A stretch of DNA of 64,000 nucleotides from Amycolatopsis sp. DSM 110486 (GTDB lineage Bacteria > Actinomycetota > Actinomycetes > Mycobacteriales > Pseudonocardiaceae): NCBI RefSeq assembly GCF_019468465.1, contig NZ_CP080519.1, positions 1,751,001 through 1,815,000 on the forward strand, read 5' to 3'. This document shows, piece by piece, positions 30,586-38,671 of this stretch (position 1 is its first letter; the number at the start of each line of letters is the position of its first letter). The position numbers and the translations under genes were made by a program. Below the pieces are notes generated by a model. The model was not told where the DNA came from. It saw nothing but the letters and a program-made list of their open reading frames with translations, and did not search any database.

Positions 30586-32769
30586 TCAGGGGAGGGAAAT
30601 CCCGTGCACGACACCGTTCTGATCGCCGGCCACGAGCGTCCGGCCGTCGATCACCGGGCGGCCGAAGGTGTAGACGAGGCTCTGCTGCAGCCAGCCCAGC
30701 CGGGCGCCGTCGGCGAGCCGCACGCCGATCACCTTGCCGTCGACTGTCAGGACCCACGCCGTGCCGTCGCTGATCGCGACACCGGCGTTGAACACGCGCA
30801 GCGCGAGGTTCGTCGTCCACAACGGTTTCCCCGTGGCGAGGTCCACGCGGGTCAGCACACCCCACTCCGTGGTCAGCAGCACACTGGTGCCGACGATCAG
30901 CGCGGGCGCGTACATCGCGCTCCCGGCCACCGTCCAGCGCAGCGCACCCGTGGCCCGGTCGAGCGCGATCGCACTCGAAACCGTGGCCAGGACGACCACG
31001 TCACCCCCGAGCGCCACCACGGCGTCCCACCCGCTGTACAGCGCGACCCGGTTCTCGACACCGGACACCATCTGGTAAGCCCACAATTCCTTGCCTGTCC
31101 GCGCGTCGTGTGCCCGCGCGTAACCGTCGGCCGCCGAGGTGTACACGCGCTCGCCGTCGCTCGCGGCCTGACCGGACGAGAACCCGCGCGCGGGCACGGA
31201 CCAGCGGCGGCGGCCGTCGGTCCCGACCGCGAACAACGCCTGTCCGGCGGAGAACACGATCTGTTCGTTTCCGTCCACAGTGGAGACCAGTGGCGCGCTG
31301 ACGACCGGAGCCTTGGCGTCGAACGCCCACACCCGCCGTCCATTCCGGACATCCAGCGCGTACAGGTGGTGGTCGGCCGAAGGGACGAAAGCCAGCGTCC
31401 CGTGTACCGCCGGACGCCGGTACACCGGGCCGAGCTGCGTACGCCACTCACGGTGGCCGCCGCGCCGCAACGCGGTCACCTCACCAGCCGACGAAGCGGC
31501 GAGCACCAGGCCGCTGCGCGCGTCCGCGAGGGTCACGCCGCCCTGCACCGAACCCGAGAGCTGCTGCTGCCACCGGTCGACGGGGTCGCCGGCCACCGCG
31601 GGCACCGTGAACAGCGCGACCTGCTCCCACCAGCTGCCGTCGGCCGCGTTCACGCGCACCTGAAGCCGCTGCCGCCCCGGCGCCAGCGCCGAGACGTCGA
31701 CGCTGCCGGTCCAGCGGTCGCCCGAACCCGCGAGCGACTGCCACGCGCCGGGGCTCGTGCCGCCGAATACAGCCTGCGGGTACGGCTGCACGCCGACCTG
31801 CGGCGTGGCCGACGCGCGCACCTCGACCGGCAGCGAGCCGCCGGAAACCTTGCCCACGTGGACGTATCGCGGCCGCTGCTCGCGACCCTGCCCGCCGCCG
31901 GTCAGCGGCACGGTCGCGAACGGCGCCTCGGTGTCGGTCCCGTCCGCAGCGACGGTGACCCGCCGCACGTCGAGCACGGCGGTGCCGTCGGCGGCCGTCG
32001 TTTTCTCGGCCCAGTAGTAGATCGGGCCGTTGCGCACGGCGTTCAGCGTCACCTGCGTGAGCCCGTTGAACCGGGTGACGTCCTCGCGGTGCACGTGGCC
32101 CGCGATGACACCGCGCAGGTTGTGCTCCGCCAGCACGTCGAGCACCGCCGGCTGGTCGTCGACGTAGTAGAACTGGTTGCCGAACGGGAAGTGCTGGAAC
32201 AGCACCACCGGCGTGTCCCGGTGCACGCGGCTCAGGTCGCGCTCGAGCCAGTCGAGGCCGGCGGGCCCGTAGTGCCCGGGCTCCTGCAGCACCTGCGTCG
32301 GGTCGAAGCCGACGAAGTGGACACCGCCGGCGTCGAACGAGTACGGCGTCGGGCCGAAGTGGCTGTGGAACTCCTCCTTGGCCGACGGGTCCCACCGCGT
32401 CTCGTGGTTTCCCGGCGAGTAGTGGATCTTCCCGCGCAGCGCGGCGGGCAGCACCTTGCCGTACTGCTCGTACTCGTCGGGCAGGCCGGTGTCGGTGATG
32501 TCGCCGCAGTGCAGCACGAGGTCGGGGTCACGGCGCGCGATCGAGGCGTACACCTGCGTGAGCCAGGTGGTCGACTGAGGGCTCGTGGTGTTCACGTGCG
32601 TGTCCGACACGGCGGCGAACGTGAACTTGCGGCCCGGCCGGCCGGGCGTGGCGCCCGCCGGCGCGGCGCCGAGCAACGTGGCCAGCGCCGGAGCCGCCAC
32701 CGCCCCCGCGGCGAGCCCGAAAAACGCCCTTCGGTGCAATCCATCGTGCCGGCAGGGCTCGTCGACCAT
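30586..32769 (-). CDS. Tat-exported metallophosphoesterase fused to a PQQ-like propeller
   Basis: 727 residues. A Tat-type signal with HRRAFFGLAAGAVAAPALAT. Residues 48-290 are a calcineurin-like phosphoesterase with all metal motifs: VSDTHVN, HCGDITD, PGNHETRW, FQHFPF and AGHVHRED. A middle Ig/CBM-like part (VEVRASATPQVG...) leads to PQQ-type WD-like blades from about 440 (LYALDVRNGRRVWAFDAKAP, YARAHDARTGKELWAYQ, TRVDLATGKPLWTTN). Start ATG 32767-32769 behind GAGGAA. It hydrolyses an extracellular phosphoester, substrate unknown. It is the first gene of the pair. Confidence 0.88.
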   Translation of the reverse strand: MVDEPCRHDGLHRRAFFGLAAGAVAAPALATLLGAAPAGATPGRPGRKFTFAAVSDTHVNTTSPQSTTWLTQVYASIARRDPDLVLHCGDITDTGLPDEYEQYGKVLPAALRGKIHYSPGNHETRWDPSAKEEFHSHFGPTPYSFDAGGVHFVGFDPTQVLQEPGHYGPAGLDWLERDLSRVHRDTPVVLFQHFPFGNQFYYVDDQPAVLDVLAEHNLRGVIAGHVHREDVTRFNGLTQVTLNAVRNGPIYYWAEKTTAADGTAVLDVRRVTVAADGTDTEAPFATVPLTGGGQGREQRPRYVHVGKVSGGSLPVEVRASATPQVGVQPYPQAVFGGTSPGAWQSLAGSGDRWTGSVDVSALAPGRQRLQVRVNAADGSWWEQVALFTVPAVAGDPVDRWQQQLSGSVQGGVTLADARSGLVLAASSAGEVTALRRGGHREWRTQLGPVYRRPAVHGTLAFVPSADHHLYALDVRNGRRVWAFDAKAPVVSAPLVSTVDGNEQIVFSAGQALFAVGTDGRRRWSVPARGFSSGQAASDGERVYTSAADGYARAHDARTGKELWAYQMVSGVENRVALYSGWDAVVALGGDVVVLATVSSAIALDRATGALRWTVAGSAMYAPALIVGTSVLLTTEWGVLTRVDLATGKPLWTTNLALRVFNAGVAISDGTAWVLTVDGKVIGVRLADGARLGWLQQSLVYTFGRPVIDGRTLVAGDQNGVVHGISLP

Positions 32770-32894
32770 CGGGTTCCTCCATTCGAGAAGCTGAACCCTC
32801 AAACCTTCACCCGTTCGGGTAACGCCGATCTGACGCACCGACATGGGGAGGCTGAACGCCGGACCAAGCTCTGCCGGCGTCGTCGGTGTTACTG

Positions 32895-32995
32895 ATCCGG
32901 CCAAAAGCAGGCCGACCCCCACGCGCCACGTAACCGTTGCTGCGAAGCCATTCGGCCGTGACTGTGGTCGGATTAGTAACGATCGGCACAGTACG
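32895..32995. repeat. 101-bp repeat, copy A (partner 42871-42971)
   Basis: Identical in length to 42871-42971 with 97 of 101 bases matching. The right 23 bases encode the C-terminus of the flavin monooxygenase ending at 32973; the rest is upstream of the phosphoesterase. It contains a GGCC-AAAAGCA-GGCC hairpin. On the minus strand a frame from GTG reads PIVTNPTTVTAEWLRSNGYV and RGGRPAFGRI in both copies. Confidence 0.9.
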
Positions 32996-34094
32996 TGAGA
33001 CTGATCGCGTTTTTGGCGCGATCCACCGACTCCTCGGCCGCCGGACCGCCGGGGTTCTCCGTCGCCAGCGCCTGGTTCGCGGCGACGAACGGCCGCAACC
33101 GGGTCTCGTAGGCGGCGAACGCGGCTGTGTGGTCGTCGTGGCGGGCGAGCTCGTCGGCGAGCACGTACGCACCGACGAGCGCGAGGCTGGTGCCCTGGCC
33201 CGAGAGCGGCGACGCGCAGTAGCCCGCGTCCCCGAGCAGCGTCACCCGGCCGGCACTCCAAGAGTCGAGGTGGATCTGCTGCATCGCGTCGAAGTAGAAG
33301 TGGGGCGCACCGGCCATTTCAGACAGCAGACGCGGCACCTCCCAGCCCGTGCCGGCCAGCTGCTTCGCGACAATTTCCTTCTGCGCCAAAACATCGCGGT
33401 GGTCGTACGACAGCGGCGGCGAACCGAACCCGAGCGTGACCCGCAGTTCGGTGTTGTCCCGCACCGGATAGACGGCGCCGCCGGTCTCCGCGTCGCGGAA
33501 CCAGACCTGCCAGTTGTCGAGGCCGAGGACGTTGGGCGCCGGGAAGATCGCCAGGTACTGCCCGAGGTGCTGCGCGAACCGCTCCTCCGGGCCGAACGCC
33601 AGCCGCCGGATGGCGGAGTGCAGACCGTCGGCGCCGACGACGAGGTCGAACGTGCGGAAGCCGCCGCGCTCGAACTCCACGCGCACGCCGTGCTCGTCCT
33701 GGTCCAGTGCGGTGACGGAATCGTCGAAGATGTACTCGACGTCGTGCTCGGTTGCCTTGTACAGCAGGGAAACCAGGTCATCGCGGACCAGCTCCACGTC
33801 GGGGCTGTCCAGGCGGCCGCTGCTGTAGGTGTGCTCCTCCGAGCGGAACAGCTCGGTGCCGGAACCGTCCACCACGGACATTCCGCGCATCCGCGTCCGC
33901 ATCGCGCGCACCTGCTCGCCGAGCCCCATCCGGTCGACCACGTCGAGCGCCACCCCGCGCACGTCGACCGCCTGCCCGCCCTCCCGCAGGCCGGGCGAGC
34001 GCTCGACCACGGTCACGGAGAACCCGGCCCGGTGGAGCCAGTAGGCCAGCGTCGGGCCGCCGATGCCGGCGCCGGAGACGAGGACGTTACGCAT
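32973..34094 (-). CDS. FAD-dependent monooxygenase (TetX/phenol hydroxylase-like)
   Basis: 373 residues. FAD motif GAGIGG at 8-13, DG motif in VVGADGLHSAIRRLAFG and GD motif in VTLLGDAGYCASPLSGQGT are intact. The GDAGYCASPLSGQG variant is typical of the actinobacterial PHBH-fold enzymes acting on polyketides or antibiotics. The C-terminus (LTYCADRY) lies within the 101-bp repeat. It is divergent from a GntR-TetR chimeric regulator across 119 bases with two palindromes; inducible expression is likely. Could detoxify a xenobiotic. Confidence 0.88.
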   Translation of the reverse strand: MRNVLVSGAGIGGPTLAYWLHRAGFSVTVVERSPGLREGGQAVDVRGVALDVVDRMGLGEQVRAMRTRMRGMSVVDGSGTELFRSEEHTYSSGRLDSPDVELVRDDLVSLLYKATEHDVEYIFDDSVTALDQDEHGVRVEFERGGFRTFDLVVGADGLHSAIRRLAFGPEERFAQHLGQYLAIFPAPNVLGLDNWQVWFRDAETGGAVYPVRDNTELRVTLGFGSPPLSYDHRDVLAQKEIVAKQLAGTGWEVPRLLSEMAGAPHFYFDAMQQIHLDSWSAGRVTLLGDAGYCASPLSGQGTSLALVGAYVLADELARHDDHTAAFAAYETRLRPFVAANQALATENPGGPAAEESVDRAKNAISLTYCADRY

Positions 34095-34164
34095 GGTTTC
34101 CTCCAGGTGTTCGTCGTATCCTCACGGACCACACACTGGCTTCGGCCAGGCAACCATGCCAAAA

Positions 34165-34200
34165 CTGACCTAGTACAAATGGTCAGCTGTACTGGTACAG
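34165..34200. promoter_or_regulatory. Two adjacent palindromes before the GntR-TetR gene
   Basis: CTGACC (34165-34170) is inverted to GGTCAG (34181-34186), and CTGTAC-TG-GTACAG is at 34187-34200. Two differently built sites in the divergent region match a regulator with two DNA-binding domains. Confidence 0.6.
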
Positions 34201-34213
34201 ATCGGAGCCGGGG

Positions 34214-35119
34214 ATGGCCGAGCAGCGCTACCTGGAGATCGCCGCGGAGCTGCGCCGCCGGATCACCGACGGGGAGCTCGTGCCGGGCGCGAAGGTGCCG
34301 TCGACACGCCGGATCGCCGTCGAGTGGGGCGTCGCGACGGCCACCGCGGCCAAGGCGCTCGCCGCGCTCGGCCAGGAAGGGCTGGTGCGAGCCGAACCGC
34401 GGTCCGGAACCGTCGTCGCAGGCCGGAAGGCCGAGCCGAAGGCCCGCCCGCGGCCGCCGGGCCTCTCGCGCGAGCGGGTCGTGCGGACGGCCATCACGAT
34501 CGCCGATGAGGAGGGGCTGGCCGCGCTGTCCATGCGGGGAGTGGCGGCGCGGCTCGGTGTCGCGGCGATGGCGCCGTACCGCTACGTCGCCGGGCGCGAC
34601 GAGCTGGTACTGCTCATGGCCGACGCGGCGTTCGGCGAACGCGGTTACCCCGCGCGCCTTTCAGGCGACTGGCGAGCGCGGCTCGAGCTCACCGGGCGCA
34701 CACTGTGGTCGCTGTACCGGCGGCACCCGTGGCTCGCGCAGCTGTCGCCGATCACGCGGCCGTTGCCGCTGGCCAACCTGGCCACGCACGCGGAGCAGGC
34801 GCTTTCGGCGCTCGACGGCTTCGGCCTGTCCGCGACGCAGCTGTGCGACCTGCACGTGCTGTTCTTCAGCTACATCCAGGGCATCGCCATCCACCTCGAA
34901 CGCGAGCGGCACGCGGCCGGCACGTCCGGGCTGACCGAGGACGAGTGGCTGGCCACTCAGGCGCCCGGCCACACGGCGATCATGGCGGGCGGCCGCCACC
35001 CCGTCTTCACGCGGATGCTGACGACGTTGGAAGAGGACGGCTACGACCTGGATCTCGACGAGCTGTTCGAGCTCGGCCTGCGCTCGCTGCTCGACGGCGT
35101 CGCACTGCGGCTGACATGA
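34214..35119 (+). CDS. GntR-TetR chimeric transcriptional regulator
   Basis: 301 residues. Residues 4-68 are a GntR winged helix (YLEIAAELRRRITDGELVPG, STRRIAVEWGVATATAAKAL, GLVRAEPRSGTVV). After an Arg/Pro-rich linker, residues 85-135 are a TetR helix-turn-helix (VVRTAITIADEEGLAALSMR, VAAMAPYRYVAGRDELVLLM), and 140-301 the TetR C-terminal ligand domain. The double-HTH architecture is known in actinobacteria but uncommon. It is divergent from the flavin monooxygenase and probably regulates it. Confidence 0.9.
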   Translation: MAEQRYLEIAAELRRRITDGELVPGAKVPSTRRIAVEWGVATATAAKALAALGQEGLVRAEPRSGTVVAGRKAEPKARPRPPGLSRERVVRTAITIADEEGLAALSMRGVAARLGVAAMAPYRYVAGRDELVLLMADAAFGERGYPARLSGDWRARLELTGRTLWSLYRRHPWLAQLSPITRPLPLANLATHAEQALSALDGFGLSATQLCDLHVLFFSYIQGIAIHLERERHAAGTSGLTEDEWLATQAPGHTAIMAGGRHPVFTRMLTTLEEDGYDLDLDELFELGLRSLLDGVALRLT

Positions 35120-35133
35120 GAAGGCCGGCATGA

Positions 35134-35174
35134 GAAAACGCGCCCACCCCCGGGGGAAGAGTGGGCGCGTTTTC
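35134..35174. terminator. 14-bp perfect hairpin between convergent genes
   Basis: GAAAACGCGCCCAC (35134-35147) and GTGGGCGCGTTTTC (35161-35174) pair perfectly around a 13-nt loop. With flanking A- and T-runs, it can act as an intrinsic terminator in both directions. Confidence 0.88.
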
Positions 35175-35185
35175 GGACCGAGGCG

Positions 35186-36196
35186 TCAGTCCGCGATCTT
35201 GAGCACGACGCGGATGTTGGCCTTCGGCATGTGCTGGTAGGCCTCCTCGGCCTTCTCCAGCGGGAAGACCTCGTACACCGGCCGGATGCCGCGCAGCACG
35301 GAGAAGTTCAGCGTGTCCTCGCTGTCGCGGGCGACGCCGCTGTACCAGCCGGAGAGATTCAGCCGGTAGTCCGCCAGCGTGTGGCCGGTGACCTGGATCG
35401 GGTTCTGGCCTTCGAGCACGATCACCTGGCCGTTGGGGCGGATGCCGTTCATCAGCTCCGACTGCATCTCGGCGCGGTCGACGGTGCCGAGGATCACCGA
35501 CGCGCCACCCATCTTCTTCAGGGACTCGCCGACACTGCCTTCGTTGCTGTCGATGTACTCGTCCGCGCCGAGCTTGCGGGCCAGCTCTTCCTTGGTGCGG
35601 CCGCGGTTGATCGCGACGGTGCGGAAGCCCATTTTGTTGGCGAACTGGACGGCGAGGTGGCCGACGCCGCCCACACCCTGCACGGCGACGAGATCGCCGG
35701 GGCCGGCCTTTGCATGGCGCAACGCGTTGAAGGCGGTGATGCCGGCGCACATCAGCGGCGACGCCTCTTCGAACGAGAGGCCTTCGGGGATACGGGCGAC
35801 CGCGTCCTCGGGGGCGACCATGTACTCGGCGTAACCGCCGTCGAAGGACGTGCCCGTGATCGTGCGGCTGTCACAGTTGACGAAGTCACCGCGGCGGCAG
35901 TACTCACACGTGAAGTCGACGCCACCGGACCAGCCGACCCCGACCTTGTCGCCGACCTTCCACAGGGTCACGGCGTCGCCGACCGCGTCGACGACACCCG
36001 CGATCTCGTGCCCGGGCACCCGCGGCAACTTGGTGCCGAACAGGGCCATCCGGGGGATGATCTCACCGCCGCACACGCCGCACGTGTGCACCTTCACCCG
36101 CACCTGGTTGGGCTTCGGCTCGGGGATCGGCAGTTCGACCTGCACGAACGGGCCGCCCGCTTGCTGAACCTGAGCCGCGCGCATTGTCCCTGTCAT
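35186..36196 (-). CDS. Zinc-dependent alcohol dehydrogenase
   Basis: 336 residues of the medium-chain dehydrogenase family. Catalytic zinc ligands lie in HTCGVCGGE and PGHEIAG; structural zinc region TCEYCRRGDFVNCD shows three cysteines rather than the usual four. NAD(P) motif VAVQGVGGVGHLAVQFANKM is intact. Similar to class C (AdhC-like) enzymes that reduce aldehydes or alcohols with NADP. It lies 23 bases beyond the SDR gene on the same strand, and both face a divergent LysR gene. Confidence 0.9.
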   Translation of the reverse strand: MTGTMRAAQVQQAGGPFVQVELPIPEPKPNQVRVKVHTCGVCGGEIIPRMALFGTKLPRVPGHEIAGVVDAVGDAVTLWKVGDKVGVGWSGGVDFTCEYCRRGDFVNCDSRTITGTSFDGGYAEYMVAPEDAVARIPEGLSFEEASPLMCAGITAFNALRHAKAGPGDLVAVQGVGGVGHLAVQFANKMGFRTVAINRGRTKEELARKLGADEYIDSNEGSVGESLKKMGGASVILGTVDRAEMQSELMNGIRPNGQVIVLEGQNPIQVTGHTLADYRLNLSGWYSGVARDSEDTLNFSVLRGIRPVYEVFPLEKAEEAYQHMPKANIRVVLKIAD

Positions 36197-36219
36197 TTTC
36201 CCACAATTCCTTTCGGTGG

Positions 36220-36963
36220 TCAGTGCATTCCGCCGTCGCAGACGAGCTGCTGTCCGGTGATCAACGCAGCTTCGTCTCCGGCGAGAAATGCCGTTACACC
36301 CGCGACGTCTTCCGTGGTGCCCAGTCGCCCGATCGGGACCATTTCGATCAAACTGCGCTTGTAATCGTCGTTGGCCGGGTCCGTGAAAATCCCCGCGCCG
36401 TCGATCGGGCCGGGCACCACCGTGTTCACGGTGACGCGGCGCGGGCCGAGCTCCATCGCGAGCACCTTCACGAGGTAACCGGTGGCCATTTTGCTGGTGC
36501 CGTAGAGGCCGACGCCCAGCTGCGGAACCGTCGTGGTGTTCGACGAGATGGTGATGATGCGGCCACCGTCGGCGATGCGGCGGGCGGCCTCTCGCAGCAC
36601 GAAGTACGGGCCCTTGGTGTTCACCCGGAAGAGGAGGTCGAAGTCCTCTTCGGTGACGTCCGTGACGGGGATGTTGACCTTTTCCATGCCCGCGTTGGCG
36701 ACGACGATGTCGATCTTGCCGAACTCGGCGACGGCCGCGTCGTAAAGGTCGACGATTCCGTCCACCTGAGACACATCGGCCGCGTGCACCAGTGCCTTCA
36801 CACCGTGGGCCTCGGCCGCCTTTTTCACCTCTTCCGCGGCGGACGCGTCGCGGGAGTAGTTGATGACCACGTCGGCGCCCTGTTCCGCCAGCCGCAGCAC
36901 GATAGCCCTGCCCAGGCCTTTCGACGAGCCCGTGACGAGGGCCACTTTACCGCTGAGATTCAT
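36220..36963 (-). CDS. Short-chain dehydrogenase/reductase
   Basis: 247 residues, classical SDR size. NAD(P) motif TGSSKGLG at 11-18, NAG in VVANAGMEKVN, and catalytic serine, tyrosine and lysine in ITISSNTTT and YGTSKMATG. The residue after strand 2 (NYSRD) suggests NADP preference. The 3-oxoacyl-reductase-like fold fits reduction of a ketone. Operon with the zinc dehydrogenase; both are likely under the divergent LysR. Confidence 0.92.
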   Translation of the reverse strand: MNLSGKVALVTGSSKGLGRAIVLRLAEQGADVVINYSRDASAAEEVKKAAEAHGVKALVHAADVSQVDGIVDLYDAAVAEFGKIDIVVANAGMEKVNIPVTDVTEEDFDLLFRVNTKGPYFVLREAARRIADGGRIITISSNTTTVPQLGVGLYGTSKMATGYLVKVLAMELGPRRVTVNTVVPGPIDGAGIFTDPANDDYKRSLIEMVPIGRLGTTEDVAGVTAFLAGDEAALITGQQLVCDGGMH

Positions 36964-37029
36964 AGGTGCTCCCCTGTGTCAATACAGCTATGGTCCGGCC
37001 GGGGTGCGGGAAAGGGAAACACCGGATCC

Positions 37030-37056
37030 TTGTGGTTGCCACAACGAACCGTTGTG
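37030..37056. promoter_or_regulatory. Overlapping palindromes, probable LysR site
   Basis: TTGTGG-TTG-CCACAA (37030-37044) overlaps CACAACG-AAC-CGTTGTG (37040-37056). The double inverted repeat ends 14 bases before the LysR start and lies in the divergent gap to the SDR gene. Confidence 0.65.
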
Positions 37057-37070
37057 ACGAGGATCGTGCG

Positions 37071-37976
37071 GTGGACCTGAATCTGCGCCTGCTCAAAGCC
37101 CTCGAAGCCGTGGCCGACGAGGGCAGCATGACCCGCGCGGCCGGGCGGCTCATGATGACCCAGCAGGCGGTCAGCGGGCAGATCCGGCAGCTCGAGCGCG
37201 TGGCCGGCACCCCGCTGGTCCGGCGCCGGTCCAATGGCGTCGAGCTCACCGCGGCGGGGCAGGTGTTCCTGAAACAGGGGCGCGAACTGCTCACCGCGTG
37301 TTCGGCGATGGTCTCGGAAGCGCGGCTCGTCGGCTCGGGACTGTCCGGGCGGCTGCGGATCGCGTTCAAGGCGCAGAGCACCGCGCACTTCCTGCCGGAC
37401 GTCGAGTCGTCGCTGCGCCGGGTCGCGCCCGACGTGGAGGTCGACGCCCTCGCGGTCCACACGCTGCCCGACGAGCTCGACGCCCTGGCCGCGGGCACCG
37501 CCGACGCCGCGTTCCTGTGGCTGCCCATCGGAGACGACCGCCGCTTCGTCACGCACTGGCTGCTCGACGAGCCACGCTGGGTCGCGCTGCCGCCGGGGCA
37601 CCGCCTCGCCACTCGGGCGTCGCTGAAGGTGTCCGACCTGGCGTGCGAGCCGATCGTCGGGCCGCGCGACGGGATGCCCGAGGCGGTGGTGAAGTTCTGG
37701 TTCATCGACCCTCGGCCGGACGGCACCCGCGCGGTCTACGGGCCGCAGGGCCGGACGCCGGAGGAGTGCCTGCACCACGTGGCGGCCGGGCGCGGGTCTT
37801 GGATCGCGCCCGCGTCGACGGCCGCGTACTTCCCGTACCCGCGGCTGGTGTGGCGGCCGTTGGAGGACGCGACGCCGTTGGGGCTGGCGTTGATCTGGCT
37901 GCGGGAGAACTCGAACCCGCTGCTGGATCTGCTGCTGGAGGAGAGCAAGCGGGTGACGCGGCCGACGCCGGTGTGA
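37071..37976 (+). CDS. LysR-family transcriptional regulator
   Basis: 301 residues from GTG 37071. The N-terminal winged helix is at 2-60 (LNLRLLKALEAVADEGSMTR, MMTQQAVSGQIRQLERVAGT, RSNGVELTAAGQVFL). The periplasmic-binding-like effector domain starts near 90 (GRLRIAFKAQSTAHFLPDVE). Likely activates or represses the divergent SDR-dehydrogenase pair. Effector unknown. Confidence 0.9.
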   Translation: MDLNLRLLKALEAVADEGSMTRAAGRLMMTQQAVSGQIRQLERVAGTPLVRRRSNGVELTAAGQVFLKQGRELLTACSAMVSEARLVGSGLSGRLRIAFKAQSTAHFLPDVESSLRRVAPDVEVDALAVHTLPDELDALAAGTADAAFLWLPIGDDRRFVTHWLLDEPRWVALPPGHRLATRASLKVSDLACEPIVGPRDGMPEAVVKFWFIDPRPDGTRAVYGPQGRTPEECLHHVAAGRGSWIAPASTAAYFPYPRLVWRPLEDATPLGLALIWLRENSNPLLDLLLEESKRVTRPTPV

Positions 37977-37977
37977 G

Positions 37978-38505
37978 TCAGCCGGCCAGGACGGCGAAAC
38001 TCAGCGCTGCCAGCGCGACGAACGCAGCCGCCAGCCTTGTCGCGATCGCGGTCAGTCCTTTTTGGACTGTGTTGCCCACCCAGTCTCTCAGGCGATGGCC
38101 TTGCCACAACAGGAGTGCCAGTACGACGAGGCCGGCGAACAGAAGCACGAACCAGCGTGGGGCGCCGGCCCAGTCGATGCCGTCGTTGCCGGCGAGGAGG
38201 ACGGTCGCCGTCGAGGTACCGGTGTCGCGCGCTTCTTCGCGGACGGCGTTGACGGCGCCGACGACGACCAGGACGGCGATGGCGAGCGCGGTCAGCCGTC
38301 GGAGGATCTTGGTGGCCCGGCTTCTGCGGCGGTGCTTCTCGGGGATTTTCGCGACGTCGGCGACGAGGGCGATGGTGACAGTCAGGAGGACGAGACTGCC
38401 CAGGAGCCCCCACCACTTCACGGCGAGGCCCCAGAGGTACGCCTCGCGCAGGCCCGGGCTGCCGCCGGCCCACCACGCCCAGGCGTCGACGAGGTCGATC
38501 TGCAT
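37978..38505 (-). CDS. Hypothetical four-helix membrane protein
   Basis: 175 residues, not recognised. Four hydrophobic segments: LGSLVLLTVTIALVADVA, LTALAIAVLVVVGAVNAV, WFVLLFAGLVVLALLLWQG and LAAAFVALAALSFAVLAG, with a basic loop KHRRRSRATKILRR between the first two. Trp-rich N-terminus (DAWAWWAGG). It ends one base after the convergent LysR stop with no room for a terminator. Confidence 0.65.
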   Translation of the reverse strand: MQIDLVDAWAWWAGGSPGLREAYLWGLAVKWWGLLGSLVLLTVTIALVADVAKIPEKHRRRSRATKILRRLTALAIAVLVVVGAVNAVREEARDTGTSTATVLLAGNDGIDWAGAPRWFVLLFAGLVVLALLLWQGHRLRDWVGNTVQKGLTAIATRLAAAFVALAALSFAVLAG

Positions 38506-38671
38506 CGGCGCCCTTCCGGTCGGTTCTCGCCCAGCGTAGGGGCGTCTTCCGGGCGTCCGACGGGGCCGCGGCGAGAGTTCTCCCGGCTGCGACCGCCTCG
38601 TGATCGCGCTGGATTGTCGGGGGTGGCCTCTATGCTGTGCGTGTCCGGTTGATGACGGAGGGGGATCGGGC

